The translations under genes and the position numbers were made by a program. From Vitellaria paradoxa (taxonomy: Eukaryota > Streptophyta > Magnoliopsida > Ericales > Sapotaceae): DNA of 64,000 bases. The notes under the pieces are model-generated. The model was not told the DNA's origin, did not search any database, and saw nothing but the letters and a program-made list of their open reading frames with translations. The stretch is taken from assembly GCA_019916065.1 (NCBI GenBank), contig CM034234.1, positions 16,135,520 through 16,199,519 of the forward strand, given 5' to 3'. Below, in pieces: positions 1 through 12,103 of this stretch (positions within the stretch are counted from its first letter, which is position 1; each line of letters starts with the position of its first letter).

Positions 1-265
1 ACCATTTACTTTAATTTTAGGCTGTGTTCGCAGTCACAAAAAACATCTAAAATTCTTTAACAAGCATAATTAAAAAATTATTTAATAAATTCTGACATAA
101 AATCGTCTTCACGAGCAAAAAAAATTATTTGGACAATTTTTCTCTAAAAAAATTGACACAATAATTAAAAAGTTTTGCTATTCAACTCTAAAAAATGTAA
201 TTTGATTGTTGCACATTAAACGTTAAAAAATTACTCAAATAACATTTTTTTATTATTTTTCGTTA
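1..265. repeat. Dispersed AT-rich repeat, copy 1 (runs off left edge)
   Basis: The first 265 bases resemble two other stretches of this window (about 1195-1445 and 60174-60590). Shared phrases include 'aataaattctgacataaaa', 'aaaaatgtaatttgat' and 'gttactcaaat'. No coding potential is visible. It is probably a non-autonomous transposon family, but ends and target duplications are not visible here because the copy is cut by the window edge. Confidence 0.45.
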
Positions 266-657
266 TTTTTTTATCACTTCGTACGTCCACCTAGTCCAAC
301 TAACCGGTAACCTAGACACTCCGCTAACGTGTTTGCTTAAAATTTTTTAAATTCTTTTAATTTTTCTAACTTTCTTCCTATCAAAATTTTTTTTAATTTT
401 TTCTAATTTGTTATACTTAAAAAAAATATATATATCAAACATCCAACAACTTAAAACTTATTTATTTATTGATTTATTAAAATTTCATACTCTAAACAGG
501 TACATTCAAATAAATAAAATTGGTAGTCTAGCTGGTTAAGGGTCCCTGTGTCTCCTTCTGAATATAAATTGGATGAGCCAACAATTGGAATGAGCTGCAA
601 TTGTGAAATGGTAGGTGAAATAAATAAATATATAAATAATCAACCGGAGAAGCAATC

Positions 658-781
658 AAGAAGTCTCGAAGTCCTGTGCGCACCCCAGTACGGAGTAGCG
701 GCTGCGGACTTTCACATACTAGAAGAACCCCAGTACTGAGTAACGGCTGCGGACTTTCACATACTAGAAGAAGTCTCGAAG
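658..781 (+). mobile_element. 5'-truncated SINE copy with duplicated tail
   Basis: Bases 672-767 match, in the opposite orientation, the tail of the SINEs at 1965-2503: the segment around 'gcggctgcggactttcac' is the reverse complement of their 'ccgcagccgct' region. The tail appears twice in tandem (about 683-726 and 727-770). A 14-bp direct repeat, 'aagaagtctcgaag', flanks the insert at 658-671 and 768-781, as expected of a target-site duplication. The tRNA-like head is missing, so this is a 5'-truncated retroposed copy. Confidence 0.7.
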
Positions 782-1194
782 CCCAACAGCTCATTCTTTC
801 CGCAACTCGGCATTGAATGTCACCGACCGCGTGGGAGTTAGGTAGGGTCGGGTTTGTTAAAATGGGTACCACGACCCAAGACTTTTCCATGTAATCAAAT
901 TATAGGCCACCTTTTTTTTTTTTTTTAATATGTAACAATAAAAATCACCGAGTAGCTCTTATGTTAATTCATCTTCTGTTTCCTTTTGACCGCAGATTCA
1001 CCTTAGATTATGCCGTGTAGAACAATATAGCCAACAAAAACCCTCGCCGCCCTCTTAAGATAAATTACAATTCAAGGGCAATGACTTTTCTTCAAATGAA
1101 TTAAATAAAAATGAAATAAACATTGAGTTCCGTCTTCTAAAAAGGTACCCAAACAAGATAATTAAAATACTCATACTTATTCTATTTCGAGAGT

Positions 1195-1445
1195 CCATTT
1201 GGCAAAACAAAAAATTTTGAAAAATATTGTAAATTTTTAAAAATTTTTAAAATTCTTTAATACATTTTGTATTCTTCATAATTCGTAAAATTTTTATAAA
1301 TTTATATATATCTACATATCCTAACCAATTTTTATAAATCTTAATAAATTTCTTACAAACTTCAATAATATTTCACAAATCTCAATAACTTTTTTATAAA
1401 TCTTAAAATTTTTTAACCACTTTTAATAAATTCTGACATACAACT
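1195..1445. repeat. Dispersed AT-rich repeat, copy 2
   Basis: This stretch opens with 'gagtccatttggcaaaaca' and runs through repeated phrases such as 'aatttttataaatctt' to 'aataaattctgacatacaa'. It is similar to 60174-60445 and to the left edge of the window. No gene is visible. The rest of 782-1950 is AT-rich spacer in which I see nothing else. Confidence 0.45.
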
Positions 1446-1950
1446 ATTATGGCAAAATCACAAAAACCGTTTTCATAATTTAGGGCAAGAAAAATTTCTA
1501 ACCCAATTCAATATCCAACTTATAAACTAAGGTTAAAAAAATTTCTAAGTCTGCCCTTAATTTTCAGACTTTAACCCCAAAATACCATGAACTACAGTTT
1601 TAAAAGACTAAACGTTTGGCCAACTCCTTAACACCTCGATAAAATGCTTATGTTAGTGGTCATTTTGTCAAAAAAAAAGGGGGGAGGGGTTGATTAGTTT
1701 TTTGTCATTTTTTAAAATGATTAAATTTATCCTTTTACATTTTAAATTTTTTTAAAACTTGAAAGGTAAAAATATCAAATTTACAAAAAATTAAAAATTT
1801 ATTTTTTTCCCCTTTGCAAATACCAAAAAAATTATTTTTTTAGTAGTTAACTAATAATTATTTAAAAAAAAGTAAGTTTTTTTTTTTTTTCTTGCCTAGC
1901 TCAGCCTTAATTCGACAAATTTCCTAGCAAAAATTTGAATACATGTGCCT

Positions 1951-2239
1951 ATGGAAACATTCTTCTGTGGGTCGGGAAGAAACCCGCAGCCGCTACCCAA
2001 AGGTGCGCACTGGGTAAAGCCCGTCTCGTGGACCAAGCTGGCAATAACCCACGAGATGATAAACCAGCCTAGGCAAGCCCTGGCTGACCGGCTCGATCGA
2101 GGGGAGCTGTTAGAAGCCCGCCAAAATGGTAACCCACCCTCCTGAAGGAAAGTCGAACCTGGGATCGCATGCGGCTCAGGCCCTTAGGCGCCCCCGAACT
2201 CCCGCTCGACCACCTCCGAAGGGGCATGGAAACATTCTT
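1951..2239 (-). mobile_element. tRNA-derived SINE, copy A
   Basis: The element body is 1965-2225 (261 bp). Read on the minus strand it begins with a tRNA-like head: an A box of type TGGTCGAGCGG and a B box of type GGTTCGACTTT near 2150-2160. It ends in the tail containing 'gcggctgcgggtt'. It is flanked by 'atggaaacattctt' at 1951-1964 and again at 2226-2239. It is much more GC-rich than the surrounding DNA. It sits directly next to copy B. No protein is encoded; the short ORFs here are accidental. Confidence 0.8.
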
Positions 2240-2517
2240 CTGGTACGTGGAAATCCGCAGCCGCTATCCCGTACTGGGGTGCGCACAGGGCGAAGCACGC
2301 TCCAGGATCCTAGTCGGCAAAGGCCCCTGGAGAGTTAACCAGCCTAGGCAAGCCCTGGCTGACCGGCAAGACCGAGAGGAGGCCATTAGGCACCCGCCAT
2401 TACAGCGGTAACCCACCCCCGTGGGGGAGTCAAACCCGGAACCTCGAGAGGCCCAAGCTCTAAGGCGAGCCCGACTTCCACTCGGCCACCCCCGAAGGGG
2501 TGCATGGAAACATTCTT
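2226..2517 (-). mobile_element. tRNA-derived SINE, copy B
   Basis: The element body is 2240-2503 (264 bp), the same family and orientation as copy A. On the minus strand the RNA polymerase III A box is TGGCCGAGTGG (complement of 2478-2488) and the B box is GGTTTGACTCC (complement of 2426-2436), about 41 nt apart. The head resembles a serine or leucine tRNA. The flanking repeat 'atggaaacattctt' occurs at 2226-2239 and 2504-2517, so copies A and B share the middle repeat. Confidence 0.82.
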
Positions 2518-2624
2518 ATTCTTACTTATATCGGCTATCAGCCTAAAACTCATTTGCACAGTGAAGATAACACTTGCAAACTTTAAGATAAAATTATGAG
2601 AAAATATTTTAAAATTTTTTGGCA

Positions 2625-2918
2625 CCGTTTGGTTTGCAAAGAAATAATAAAAAACTTTATAAATCTCTGTTAATTTTATATCACATCAATTTTTTTCTTT
2701 CACTGCACGTATTACGAACTCTCAATTTAGCTAACTTTTTTTCACTCTAAACACACACTTTCGAAGAAATTTGTCCAAGGTTTGTTGCTGAATATTGGCC
2801 GTTTCAACTCCTTCAATGCATGTTGCGTAAAGCGTGCAGTGAAAGAAAAAAGTTGATGTAATATAAAATTAACAGAAATTTATAAAATTTTTTGTTATTT
2901 GTTTACAAACCAAACGGG
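2625..2918. mobile_element. Foldback MITE with about 85-bp terminal inverted repeats
   Basis: The left end 'ccgtttggtttgcaaag' and the right end 'acaaaccaaacggg' are inverted copies. The pairing continues for roughly 85 bp per arm, through 'ctgttaattttatat' and 'tttctttcactgcacg', leaving a loop of about 110 bp centred near 2780. There is no coding capacity. The transcript would fold into a long near-perfect hairpin, a possible source of small RNAs. Confidence 0.75.
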
Positions 2919-2965
2919 TATATGTGATTATATTTTTTTTTAGTATTTAGTTTGTAAGATATAAA

Positions 2966-3111
2966 GGCACCATTTGGTGTGCTAGAAAACAAAAAAAATA
3001 TTGGAAAAACTCTAAAAATCTCTAAAAGTTATTCACTTTTTATCTCACTACATGAATTACGAACCTATTACTTATCTCATTTTATCTCACTTTTTATCAC
3101 TCCAAACACAA
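2966..3111. mobile_element. Small MITE family F1, copy 1
   Basis: A 146-bp unit starting 'ggcaccatttggtgtgct' and ending 'tatcactccaaacaca'. Internal phrases such as 'tcactttttatctcac' and 'gaattacgaac' recur in five more copies at about 9550, 13833, 15148, 24585 and 26961. The ends (GGNNCCATTTGG... / ...CCAAACAC) look like short degenerate inverted repeats. Confidence 0.7.
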
Positions 3112-6100
3112 TAAAAGTAAGATAAAATTATGATTTGACATAAAACGTGACAAAATAATTTTGACATTTAAATTTTGATAGGAAACGAATTCGGAGGTGG
3201 AAATAGTATATCCCACATTTGAGAATATAATGTTCAGTCCAGATATGTAATACGGTAAATTAAATATTGGATTAAAGTCAAATTGATAAAAAAAAGGTAA
3301 GCTGCATCTCCAAATTTTAATCCGCCCTTTATATCCAGGAAACAAACACACATGGAATTGTATTTTGTTCACATAATTAACCAATCCCTGGGTACGTAGC
3401 AATTCAAAGCCAGCCTTATGAATTTGGCCAAGAACACCTTAAAAGATTAATCTATTGAAGAAAAAAGACAAAAGTAAAAACCAAAACAAAATTAGTGACA
3501 AATGAATCATTAGCTCAACTTGAAATTGGGCATAAACTTGTATTCCCTGGACTGTCCAAATAGTAAATCAAAATTTCTAAGGTTTGCTCTTACAGCTAGA
3601 AAACTAGCGTATTACAAAATTAAATATATATTTTTGTATCATTTTTTTTTTTCAAGTCAATCAAATAATTTGCTATTTTTTGTGGTTTTGTTGTTGTTTT
3701 CAAACTTAAAATTAATGTGTAGGTGTTTGAAGTTTAAGAAAAAAAAATGTAAATGATTTAAAATGTAATATATGGTTATAAAGGGGCCTAGAAAATTTGC
3801 CTTGCCCAACTAGGTGGCCAGGCATCGTCGTCTGGTAAAACATATATAAAACGCTCGGGGTTCGGGGATTTCAAAGGCTACCAACCCCACCAGTTAGCGG
3901 TTGCAATTTGAATTGACGTGCCGCGTTTGCTTTATAAGAATTGAGTACACATTGTGTGTGTAATTTTTGTTAATTTTTTATTGTAAATTTAATATTCACT
4001 TTTTAATAAATATGATAAATAATTAATTAATTTTATAATTGGATCAAATTTATATCAATCTCGTGTTAATACGCTCGTAAGAACACGGTTAAATATTTTT
4101 CGCGTTTTAAGTTATGAATTAGATAATAAATTGAGTTAGAAATTTTTTTCGTTTTGAACTATAAACTAAGTATTAAACTGAATTATGATTGAATATTAAA
4201 CTGATTTATAGATAATTGAATTAAAATATTATATACTATCGGTACTAAAAAAATTTAGGTCGAAATCTTATTTGGACTACAGTCTACTACGGTTTATACA
4301 TGACTTCACCAATGTATACTCATATCATATTTGTGTTTTTTCTCCGTAATTCGTATTCCGATTGTATCAAAACAGTGCTAGTTCTATGGACATTAAACCA
4401 TATATTAATATGAATAGGAGAAAAAGAGGAGAATCAATATGATCTCCGGTTCCATTTTTGGGCTAAATGTTTCTTGTAAAATTAGTACAAAATATTGTGA
4501 ATTTATGATGATGCTTGTGCAACTTGTAACTACAAAAATAATTTCACTAAATCGTAAGGGATATTAATTAATAATAATATTTCATTGGTTAGATCTGAAT
4601 TCACAAAACTCACAAATAGAGGGGGAGTGAAAATGAGAGTACAAGAATGCCAACTTTTAAAAAATATAAGGTGAGAACATTATCAGAGCATATATTAGAA
4701 TATTTAAATATGTACTTATATTAATAAATATTATTTTAGAAATTAAAAAAATTCATATATAAATGTACATAAATTTTGTTCAACAATTTCATATATGCTT
4801 GTTATCTTTACAAATAACTTTATCGTCTTAAAAGTTTTATGTCACATAATCAAGATAATGATCCAATATAATTTTAATTATCATAATATTATGAGTCGAA
4901 AGATAATTTCATTTTAAATTTAAAAATTTATCAAATCAATTCATGAACTTAATCAGGATTCGTCTTGAATTTACAAATTCACCATGTAAGGTAAAAGATT
5001 GCATGATTTAGAAGTTAGACAAGTAAATAATATCTTACTTAATAAAGAGTTTGAGATTTCAATAATGTTATGTTCACTATTTATTTATCTCGTATTATTC
5101 ACCGTTCAATTTTACACTGTTAATTTTTAAATAGAAAATAATATATTACGACTATAATAATTTTGAACGAAATATATCAATAATTACTCATAGTCATCAG
5201 TATAAAATTGACGAACGGTGACTAATGCAAGACAGAAGAGCAATGAAAATTTTTGATATCAAGTACTCTGCGCCAGCCAGTGCCAAGTAATTCTAGTACT
5301 TTTAATAATAAGTGAAAACATTTGTAAAACAGCATGCATTAATGCTAGGCTAGTTAGAACACATTTGCAAAGGCAGGATAAAAAATTTGAAGTCACAATC
5401 CGCTGTCCAAAGGCTAATGATAAGTCAGCATAAAAATTAACGATAAAAGAAAAACGGAATTACCAATAAAAGTATACTTTTATGTACTGGAGTTAATTTT
5501 TGCCATACAAAAGATCCTTTCTTTTACGTGGCATCCGGTTAGCGAAAATGTTAGAGAAAAGGGATGATAAGGGCGTGTAAAGCCATACATATACCGATCT
5601 GAGTTAAAAAATGGTGAATCAATTATATTTGTAATCAATTCTCATTTTCTTTTTGTAAACAAAATTTCCCAAATCACAAATTGGGACGACTGTCCATACC
5701 TCTACATGCGGCCCGCTCCAGTTGGGTCATGCTTTCTATTTTTGTGCTATCTGCGGCAAATAAAATCCAATAATTAGACATTCTAACAAAGAAGCTCCAA
5801 CAAATGTTCAAATATTAACTTCAATAATTAGACATTTTAAAAATATATTAAGAAAAAATTAATATCGTGGTGTTCCATTTTTATATGCGAAAAAACATAT
5901 GGAAGTAGCCTAATTTATAAATAGGAAGTTTAATTATTGTTTACTCTCGACCCGACTTGTAAATAATAATTCTTTCCAGAAGGGTAGAAAATATGAGGGA
6001 AGCATTTCTACCTTACCATGCTTTCTCCTCGTAAATAGTTAACACTTTTAGGGCCTGCTTGGATGCAGTCAAAACCTCCCTCCAAAATTAATACCCAGTC

Positions 6101-7264
6101 ATAAGTGTGGGTCTCACACTTTTGTTATTGTTTGGCAAGCCAATTCTCCCCCCCTCCGGATAAATTTTGGCATAGATTCCACATTTTCCCCCCCTTGGGG
6201 ATAATTTTTGGGCAACCCTTGGGGCTAGCCAAAAATCAAGGGTGCCCAAAAATTATCCCCCTTTAAGTTGATTGCTTTTGATGTTTTTAACCCTCGTTAA
6301 CTGTATTGTTAACTTGATCAAAATAAATATAATGCTAGTAAAAAAATAATAGATAGACCAACAAGTCAAAATAAATATGATTAAAAAAATTAAATAATAA
6401 CTAACCATTCAAAAGTAAATACTTAAAAAAAGTTTTTTAAATAAATTTATAAAAAATTAAATTTTCAATGAAATGAATAATATAATTTCAAATTGTCCAA
6501 AAATAATTAAATAGAGTAAGTTTTATAATTTAATATTTAATTTAATGGGTAACCAAGTTTGGGATACCACAAGGGCAAAAGAGCCATTTGACTATTTTTC
6601 CATCATTTACTCTCTCTTATTTATGAAACATCCAAACCAAATAAAAAGTGATCCCCCTCCATAAACATTATATCAATGTGGGCCAACCCTTTAAAAATAA
6701 TACCCCTTCTTATCTTATACATCATCTAAAACTTATTCTCTTGAAATTTTAGTACCATACAGTCGAGCCTTTAAGATAATCATGCTTTCATTATTATAGA
6801 ATGTAACATAGTATTAAAAATTATAAAGATACTATGACATTATTAATAATTTTCTTTTTTTTTTTTGTGAGACTGGCAATATTTGACATAACATGATAAC
6901 AAAATTTAAATACAATACAAATTACAATCTTAAAAACTCGAATATGACAGACATACAGACATTAACTTAAACTTGATGTGAATTTTACTTGATTATAAGA
7001 TAATTTAATTATTTAACATACCCATTAAATTTAAAAATATTTTAGCATAAATAAAAATAAATAAGATTATAAATTGAACATGAAAAATTAGTCCGATCAA
7101 AACTACAATATACCAAAAATTTCAATTCTTTTCATTATCTTTCAAATGAGCTCAAAATATTAGAATAGTTTTCACATATATATATAATTTTATTATCTTT
7201 TAAATTTTATTTATTTTAATATAAAATATTTTCAAGAAAATCTCTATCTTTTCAAAGACATTTA
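3112..7264. other. Intergenic AT-rich spacer
   Basis: No gene is supported here. Visible structure: a 128-bp inverted repeat at about 5097-5224 (arms around 'caccgttcaattttacac'); a more GC-rich patch at 3780-3960 with no recognised homology; and a palindrome at 6197-6260 listed separately. The open frames at 3097-3402 and 3520-3756 have no recognisable protein family and show low-complexity composition. Confidence 0.6.
6197..6260. repeat. 64-nt palindrome
   Basis: An 18-base perfect inverted repeat, 'ggggataatttttgggca' at 6197-6214 and its complement at 6243-6260, surrounds an imperfectly paired centre around 'ggctagcc'. It lies in a locally GC-richer block (about 6054-6270) with C runs, unlike the flanking AT-rich DNA. 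It may be the core of a degraded foldback element; the outer ends were not resolved. Confidence 0.7.
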
Positions 7265-9110
7265 TTAAAATATAAATATATATATTTTACTAAAAAAACA
7301 TTTTGTATTGAAGTAAATAGAGTGACTCCTTAGTTGCACTACCTTGTAAATATAAGGGTCACCACGACCACCTGCTCCCGACCTTTTCACCTCTTCGTGC
7401 TTCAAAAGCCTGCAAAAAATATCACATGATCAAGTCAGAGGAGGTCAACCGACCACAAGGTCACCCAGAAACCATCGCCGTTGATCCAAGATTTATTAAT
7501 TAGTTTTTCTCAACAAAGTTTACTGATCCAACGGCTATGCTTCATCTGAGATGGAGGGCCAGGACAAAACAATATATTTTGATCTGGGCCACGCCAGCCG
7601 GCGGGCCCATATAAGATCTCGTTTGGGGACCATTGGATTTTGTTTTGATCAACGGTTGAGATGATCCAACGTTGCTACTGTTTCCTACACTTTGGTGGCA
7701 TCCAGAGAGAGATACATTACATTCTCAAGGCTTTGCTGGTGTCGGGGCTGTCACCAAGAAGCTGGCGTATCCTCACTTCAGAAGCAGAGCCGTTAGACAA
7801 GAGCCGCATGATAGAATCGGCTCGGCGCCGCATGAGAGCCGAGCTGGCTGGCGGCTTCTTTTTCAAATCTCGAGCCAGAGCGGCCTTCTTCCCACTTCGC
7901 GCGCTGGAAACTGCACTTGAGCTACTTGAAAGACACGAAGAAGCCTCCGTCGTCGTCTCCGACGCACATCCAGAGGAAACCGCCGCCTTCTTGAACCCGG
8001 AGTTGATTTTCTGATGGTCGGAGATCCTGATGACCTGGGAGCGACTCTTTCGCACGACCTGTCAAACTCATGAATTTCAAAATCAATGCCACACATTCAA
8101 ATAATTCGAACATGTAATCGAAACATCAGAAAAATCAATTCGATTCACCAAATAGTCGATTTCCGGTGGAGATTTGAATCCAATGAACAATAATTTCAAT
8201 ATTAAAATACATTTAGCTCTGAAACAGATTCAAATTTAACCAGGGGGAAAAATAGATCAGGAGCATGGCTGCATGTGAATCAACGTACAATTTCTTTGTT
8301 TTTTCAGGATCTGATTACTTTTGAGCTTCAACAAACGAAATTTCTATTGCAGAGAGAGTTTGAGAACAGAACCAAAACCGGGGTAACAGCAAATTAACTA
8401 CAAGTAAGCAAGCAGAAAAGAACACCGCCACAAAACAAACACAAGCCACATCAATCACGAGGCAGCTTCAGCAAAAACATAGCAAATTACGATCGTGGAA
8501 AAAATTAAATCACATTCATCAGCGGAAATTCAAATTCGAAATGCAATGAAGCAGAGATTGAAATTGGTACCGAAGCCGAACTAATCTGAATCGTAGCTTC
8601 AAAAACCTACCAATTAAACGCATTCCAAGTAAAAAACAGAGGGACATAATCAAATGGAGCTTCGTTCGTCAACTTAAATTGAAATCAGAAACAAACTAGA
8701 AGATTAAAAAAAAAAAAAAATGAACGGAGCTTAAAACCACAAATTCGATCAATTCACAGCTACAAATTACCTTGAGCTTCATCTCATGACAACGAGCAAC
8801 AACAGCGACCATCGTGAGCGGATGAGCTCGAGCCTCGGCAGACGAGCCATGGTCGCAAGTCTCGGACGATGAACACGACTTCGAGCTACTCAGCGCCAAG
8901 CGCTTCTCCGAGCTATTGCTCTTGCCTTCCCTGCAACGAAAAGTTGAGAAATCAAATCAACCTTGATTGATGATCAGCATTCAAAAAAGAAGATGTGAAG
9001 ACTAGTTACTCTGGAGGAGGAGGAGAGAGAGAGTCATGTGGTTCGCAGGAGAGAAGGAGAAGAGCCGAAGCAACTGTTTGCTCCAGCGGACATGGAAACG
9101 ACGCTTCCAT
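7265..9110 (-). CDS. HTH three-helical-bundle domain protein, four exons
   Basis: Minus-strand exons: 9110-9010, 8930-8771, 8058-7721 and 7409-7265. All introns are GT-AG and phases join cleanly to give 247 aa. The start is the ATG at 9110, followed by MEASFPCPLEQTVASALLLL; a hydrophobic TVASALLLLS-type N-terminus is, from memory, typical of this plant family. A Ser-rich linker follows, then a basic segment (MKLKVVRKSRSQV, about residues 82-94) and a C-terminal helical domain (about 160-223) with ALMRRRADSI, EVRIRQLLGDSPDTSKALRM and EEVKRSGAGGRGDP. The fold resembles a winged-helix or HTH module; molecular function is unknown and DNA binding is only an inference. The final 23 or so residues after YIYK are AT-rich read-through and may instead be intron, since AAG|GTAGTG could be a donor. 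Introns 2 (712 bp) and 3 (311 bp) hold nothing notable. Confidence 0.82.
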
Positions 9111-9549
9111 TGTTTAAAGAAAAAACACGTTGTTTTTCCCCTCTGTGTTCTTAGAAACGGCGGGCTGACTGAAAATGAAACTCAAAATTTTTAAAAATTT
9201 TTGTTGGGGTTTGAAGAGAGCTGTTCCATCTCTCCTCGCTCTCTCACGCAATGAAGCACACTCTGTTAACGGTTTACATGTACTCTCTGTTTGGATCAGT
9301 TTTTTCTCCATTTTCTTTTTAGTTTTTTTTTTTTTTAATTGTTATTTTTCATTTTCTCAACTTCATTCGATCATTCTTTTTTTTTTTTTTTGACTGTTTT
9401 TTGTTTAAACTTATTTACCAAAAATAAATGAAAAAAATGGTAACCTGCTTAGATAAACAGGCAAAATTACCAACTAGGAAGCTCCTCTATTTTGCTCATT
9501 TTTTAAATGGGACTAGAAATGAGAATGATGACCATTGTTAATAGCATTT

Positions 9550-9672
9550 AGAGTGTGTTTAACGTATTAAAAAATAGTAAAAATTTTTAAAAATTATTTA
9601 TTTTTTATCTCACTATACAAATTATGAATTTACAAATTATCTTAAATTATTCACTTTTTATCACTCCAAATA
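9550..9672. mobile_element. MITE family F1, copy 2
   Basis: Contains the family phrases 'tattttttatctcacta', 'aaattatgaatttaca' and 'cactttttatcactcc' in the same order as the copy at 2966-3111. The left end is eroded ('gtgtgtttaacgtatt'). Confidence 0.55.
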
Positions 9673-10154
9673 CCTCCTTAATTTTAAGTAAAAAAACTTA
9701 TTATTTTATTACTATGAATAATTAAAAACTTCCTTTCTTAGATTCATTACGTTAGTTATTTTCTTTTCTTCTCTTTTTTTATTTTTATTTTTTTTCTTTT
9801 TCCTTCCTCTTTCATTCTCTCTTTGTTTGCTCTCGTTGCTTTTTCTCTCTATTAGTTTCCTCTCCTATTTAAATGCTTAGATAACAATTTCAAAATCTCC
9901 ACACCATCAAATGCATTATTTAAACAAGTCAAAACTAAATTTGGGTGGCACGCAGATTTAAAAATTTTTCAACTTCACTAGATTGAAGCCAATAGCCAAT
10001 CACAATTTGTTGAAATACAATGCCTTTTTTTTTTATTTTTAAATCTATCGTATGAAACTGTTAAACCTCAAGATCTCAATAAGCAAACTAAATTCACCTA
10101 TGCATGTTCGGTCGATTATGATTGTACAATCCAAATTGTCCATATGAGTGAGCT

Positions 10155-10548
10155 CCATAACACTTTGTTTGATAAGATTCCCCTCGTATAATTGATTTAA
10201 TTTAATAAATGAAATTTTATATTTGAATTTAAGAATTAAATTAAACTGATTTAATAGATATGCTAAATTTAATTATATTAGAAAAAAATAAAAAATATGA
10301 TAAATTTGACATATGGGAATAAATTTGTTCAGTTACTTAAATAGCTTAATAAAATAATAAAATATTATCAAATTTTATTGTTTTAGGGTAGATTTTAAAT
10401 GGTATATAAATTTCAAAATTTAAGTTTTGAAGTGAAATCAAATTCAACCCTATAAAATTTTATTTTGATTCCAAACATAAAAATTGATGAGAATTTTTAT
10501 TAAATAAAATAAAATCCAATCAAATACTCTATCCCAAATAGAGTGTAA
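10155..10548. mobile_element. MITE family F4, uninterrupted copy
   Basis: About 390 bp starting 'aacactttgtttgataag' and ending near 'ctatcccaaatagagtgt'. It matches, in inverse orientation, the two halves at 24727-24866 and 25178-25464, including 'gacatatgggaataaattt' and 'aaaattgatgagaatt'. It is the uninterrupted reference for that nested insertion. Confidence 0.6.
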
Positions 10549-12103
10549 TGGAACCCCTCATTGCAGAATAATTTTCTTTTCTAATCAAAATACTAGAAAA
10601 GACGAACAAATTGCAACTAAAATAATTGGGTCTTTGATCTTGAATACTTTTTTAAATTGTGTTTAGGTTAAGAATTTTTTAAGAAAAAAAGAGCAATGGG
10701 AATTTAAAATTTTTTTCTTAATTGTTTTATGATGGAAAATGAAATAGAAAAAGCATAAAATTTAAAATTTTAAAAATAATTAAATTAAAAAATGAATTTA
10801 TTAATGAATACTTTTTATTTTTTTATATTTTTAAATTCATTCAAATGTTTTTATTTTACTATATTTTTATATTCATTCAAATAAAACCATATATTTGAGA
10901 TTTTATTTTTTTATTTTTCATTTTCTTTTACTAAATTCTCACTTAAAACAGGCGCACACACTTAATTCAGATCTAAAAGGGTTGATAAGGGAATGAAGTA
11001 AAGCTTTACTAGAAAATAAAAACTAAAAACTAAAAAATAAAAAAACAAATCAAATGGTACCTTAACTTTTTAGACCGATGATATATTGGGTCCGATTTAT
11101 TATTTAGTTGCTGACTTATATATCTACTAAGATTGAATCATTAATTACTTGGGTGTACATGGCTGTTCAAATATTTAAGTAAAAAATATTTAAAAATATA
11201 AAATAATGTTTTTTTTAAATTTAATAAATTATATATTATATATTAATATAATCACTCAAAACATTGAAAGTGCATAAATAATTTTTAGCGACTCTGAGGG
11301 AAGTCCCTCGGTCCATCGTTGTGCACTTGTGCACTTCATACTGTGAGCTTTTAAGATTTTTAATTAAAAAAAAAAGAGAAAAAAATTAATAACAAATGAA
11401 AAATTTTATGCAAGTCTACAATGAAAAATAAAATAAAAAATATATAAGATTGAAATTAATTAAATAGAAATTATTATATTAATAAACATATTTTATTTTG
11501 TTATTTTTTTAATCAATTCAAACAATGATATATATTTAAAATTTTATATTTCCTTTCTTTTGCATGATCTCTTTTCCTTATCTATTTTGTTCTTTTTTAT
11601 GTAATATTTACTCTAAATATACCCTAGCCTTTTCTTTATTATAATATACATCTTACTTTCAATTTAAGTAATTCTCCTTTGCCAATAATATTAATAATAT
11701 ATAGCAACTATCATGGCTTATTATTATTATTAAAATAAATTACACTTATTTCCCATAAACATTTAAGTAATGACACTAATCACCCTTCAACAGTTTAAAA
11801 CATATTTGTCTCCTTTATTTGAAAATATTATTAACGTTAACCTCCTCCATTAAATTAACCATTAAAATTTAATAAAAATATTAAAGTAACCAAAAGTTTG
11901 AATTTTTTTCTATTTCATCCCCCTTTTTTTCACATTTTTCTTAATTTTCTTTACAAAAATTTTTAAATTTTTTATTTATACTTATTCTTTAGAATTTTTA
12001 TAAAGAAGATTAACGAATATATGTGAGAGAGTGAGGGATAAAAAAAAACTAAAGTACCCAACATTTGGGTTATTTTGAAATTTTCTGTTAACTTTTAACA
12101 ATT

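Noticed and set aside
521..545. tRNA-like A box ('tagtctagctggttaagg')
   Set aside because: No B box at a suitable distance and no cloverleaf; a similar phrase near 48661-48680 also lacks one.
1945..2411. Small ORFs in a GC-rich block
   Set aside because: The block is two SINEs with polymerase III promoter boxes and target duplications; coding is accidental.
7661..8014. Plus-strand ORF of 117 codons
   Set aside because: It is the reverse of exon 3 of the HTH gene; the minus-strand reading has correct splice sites and conserved sequence.
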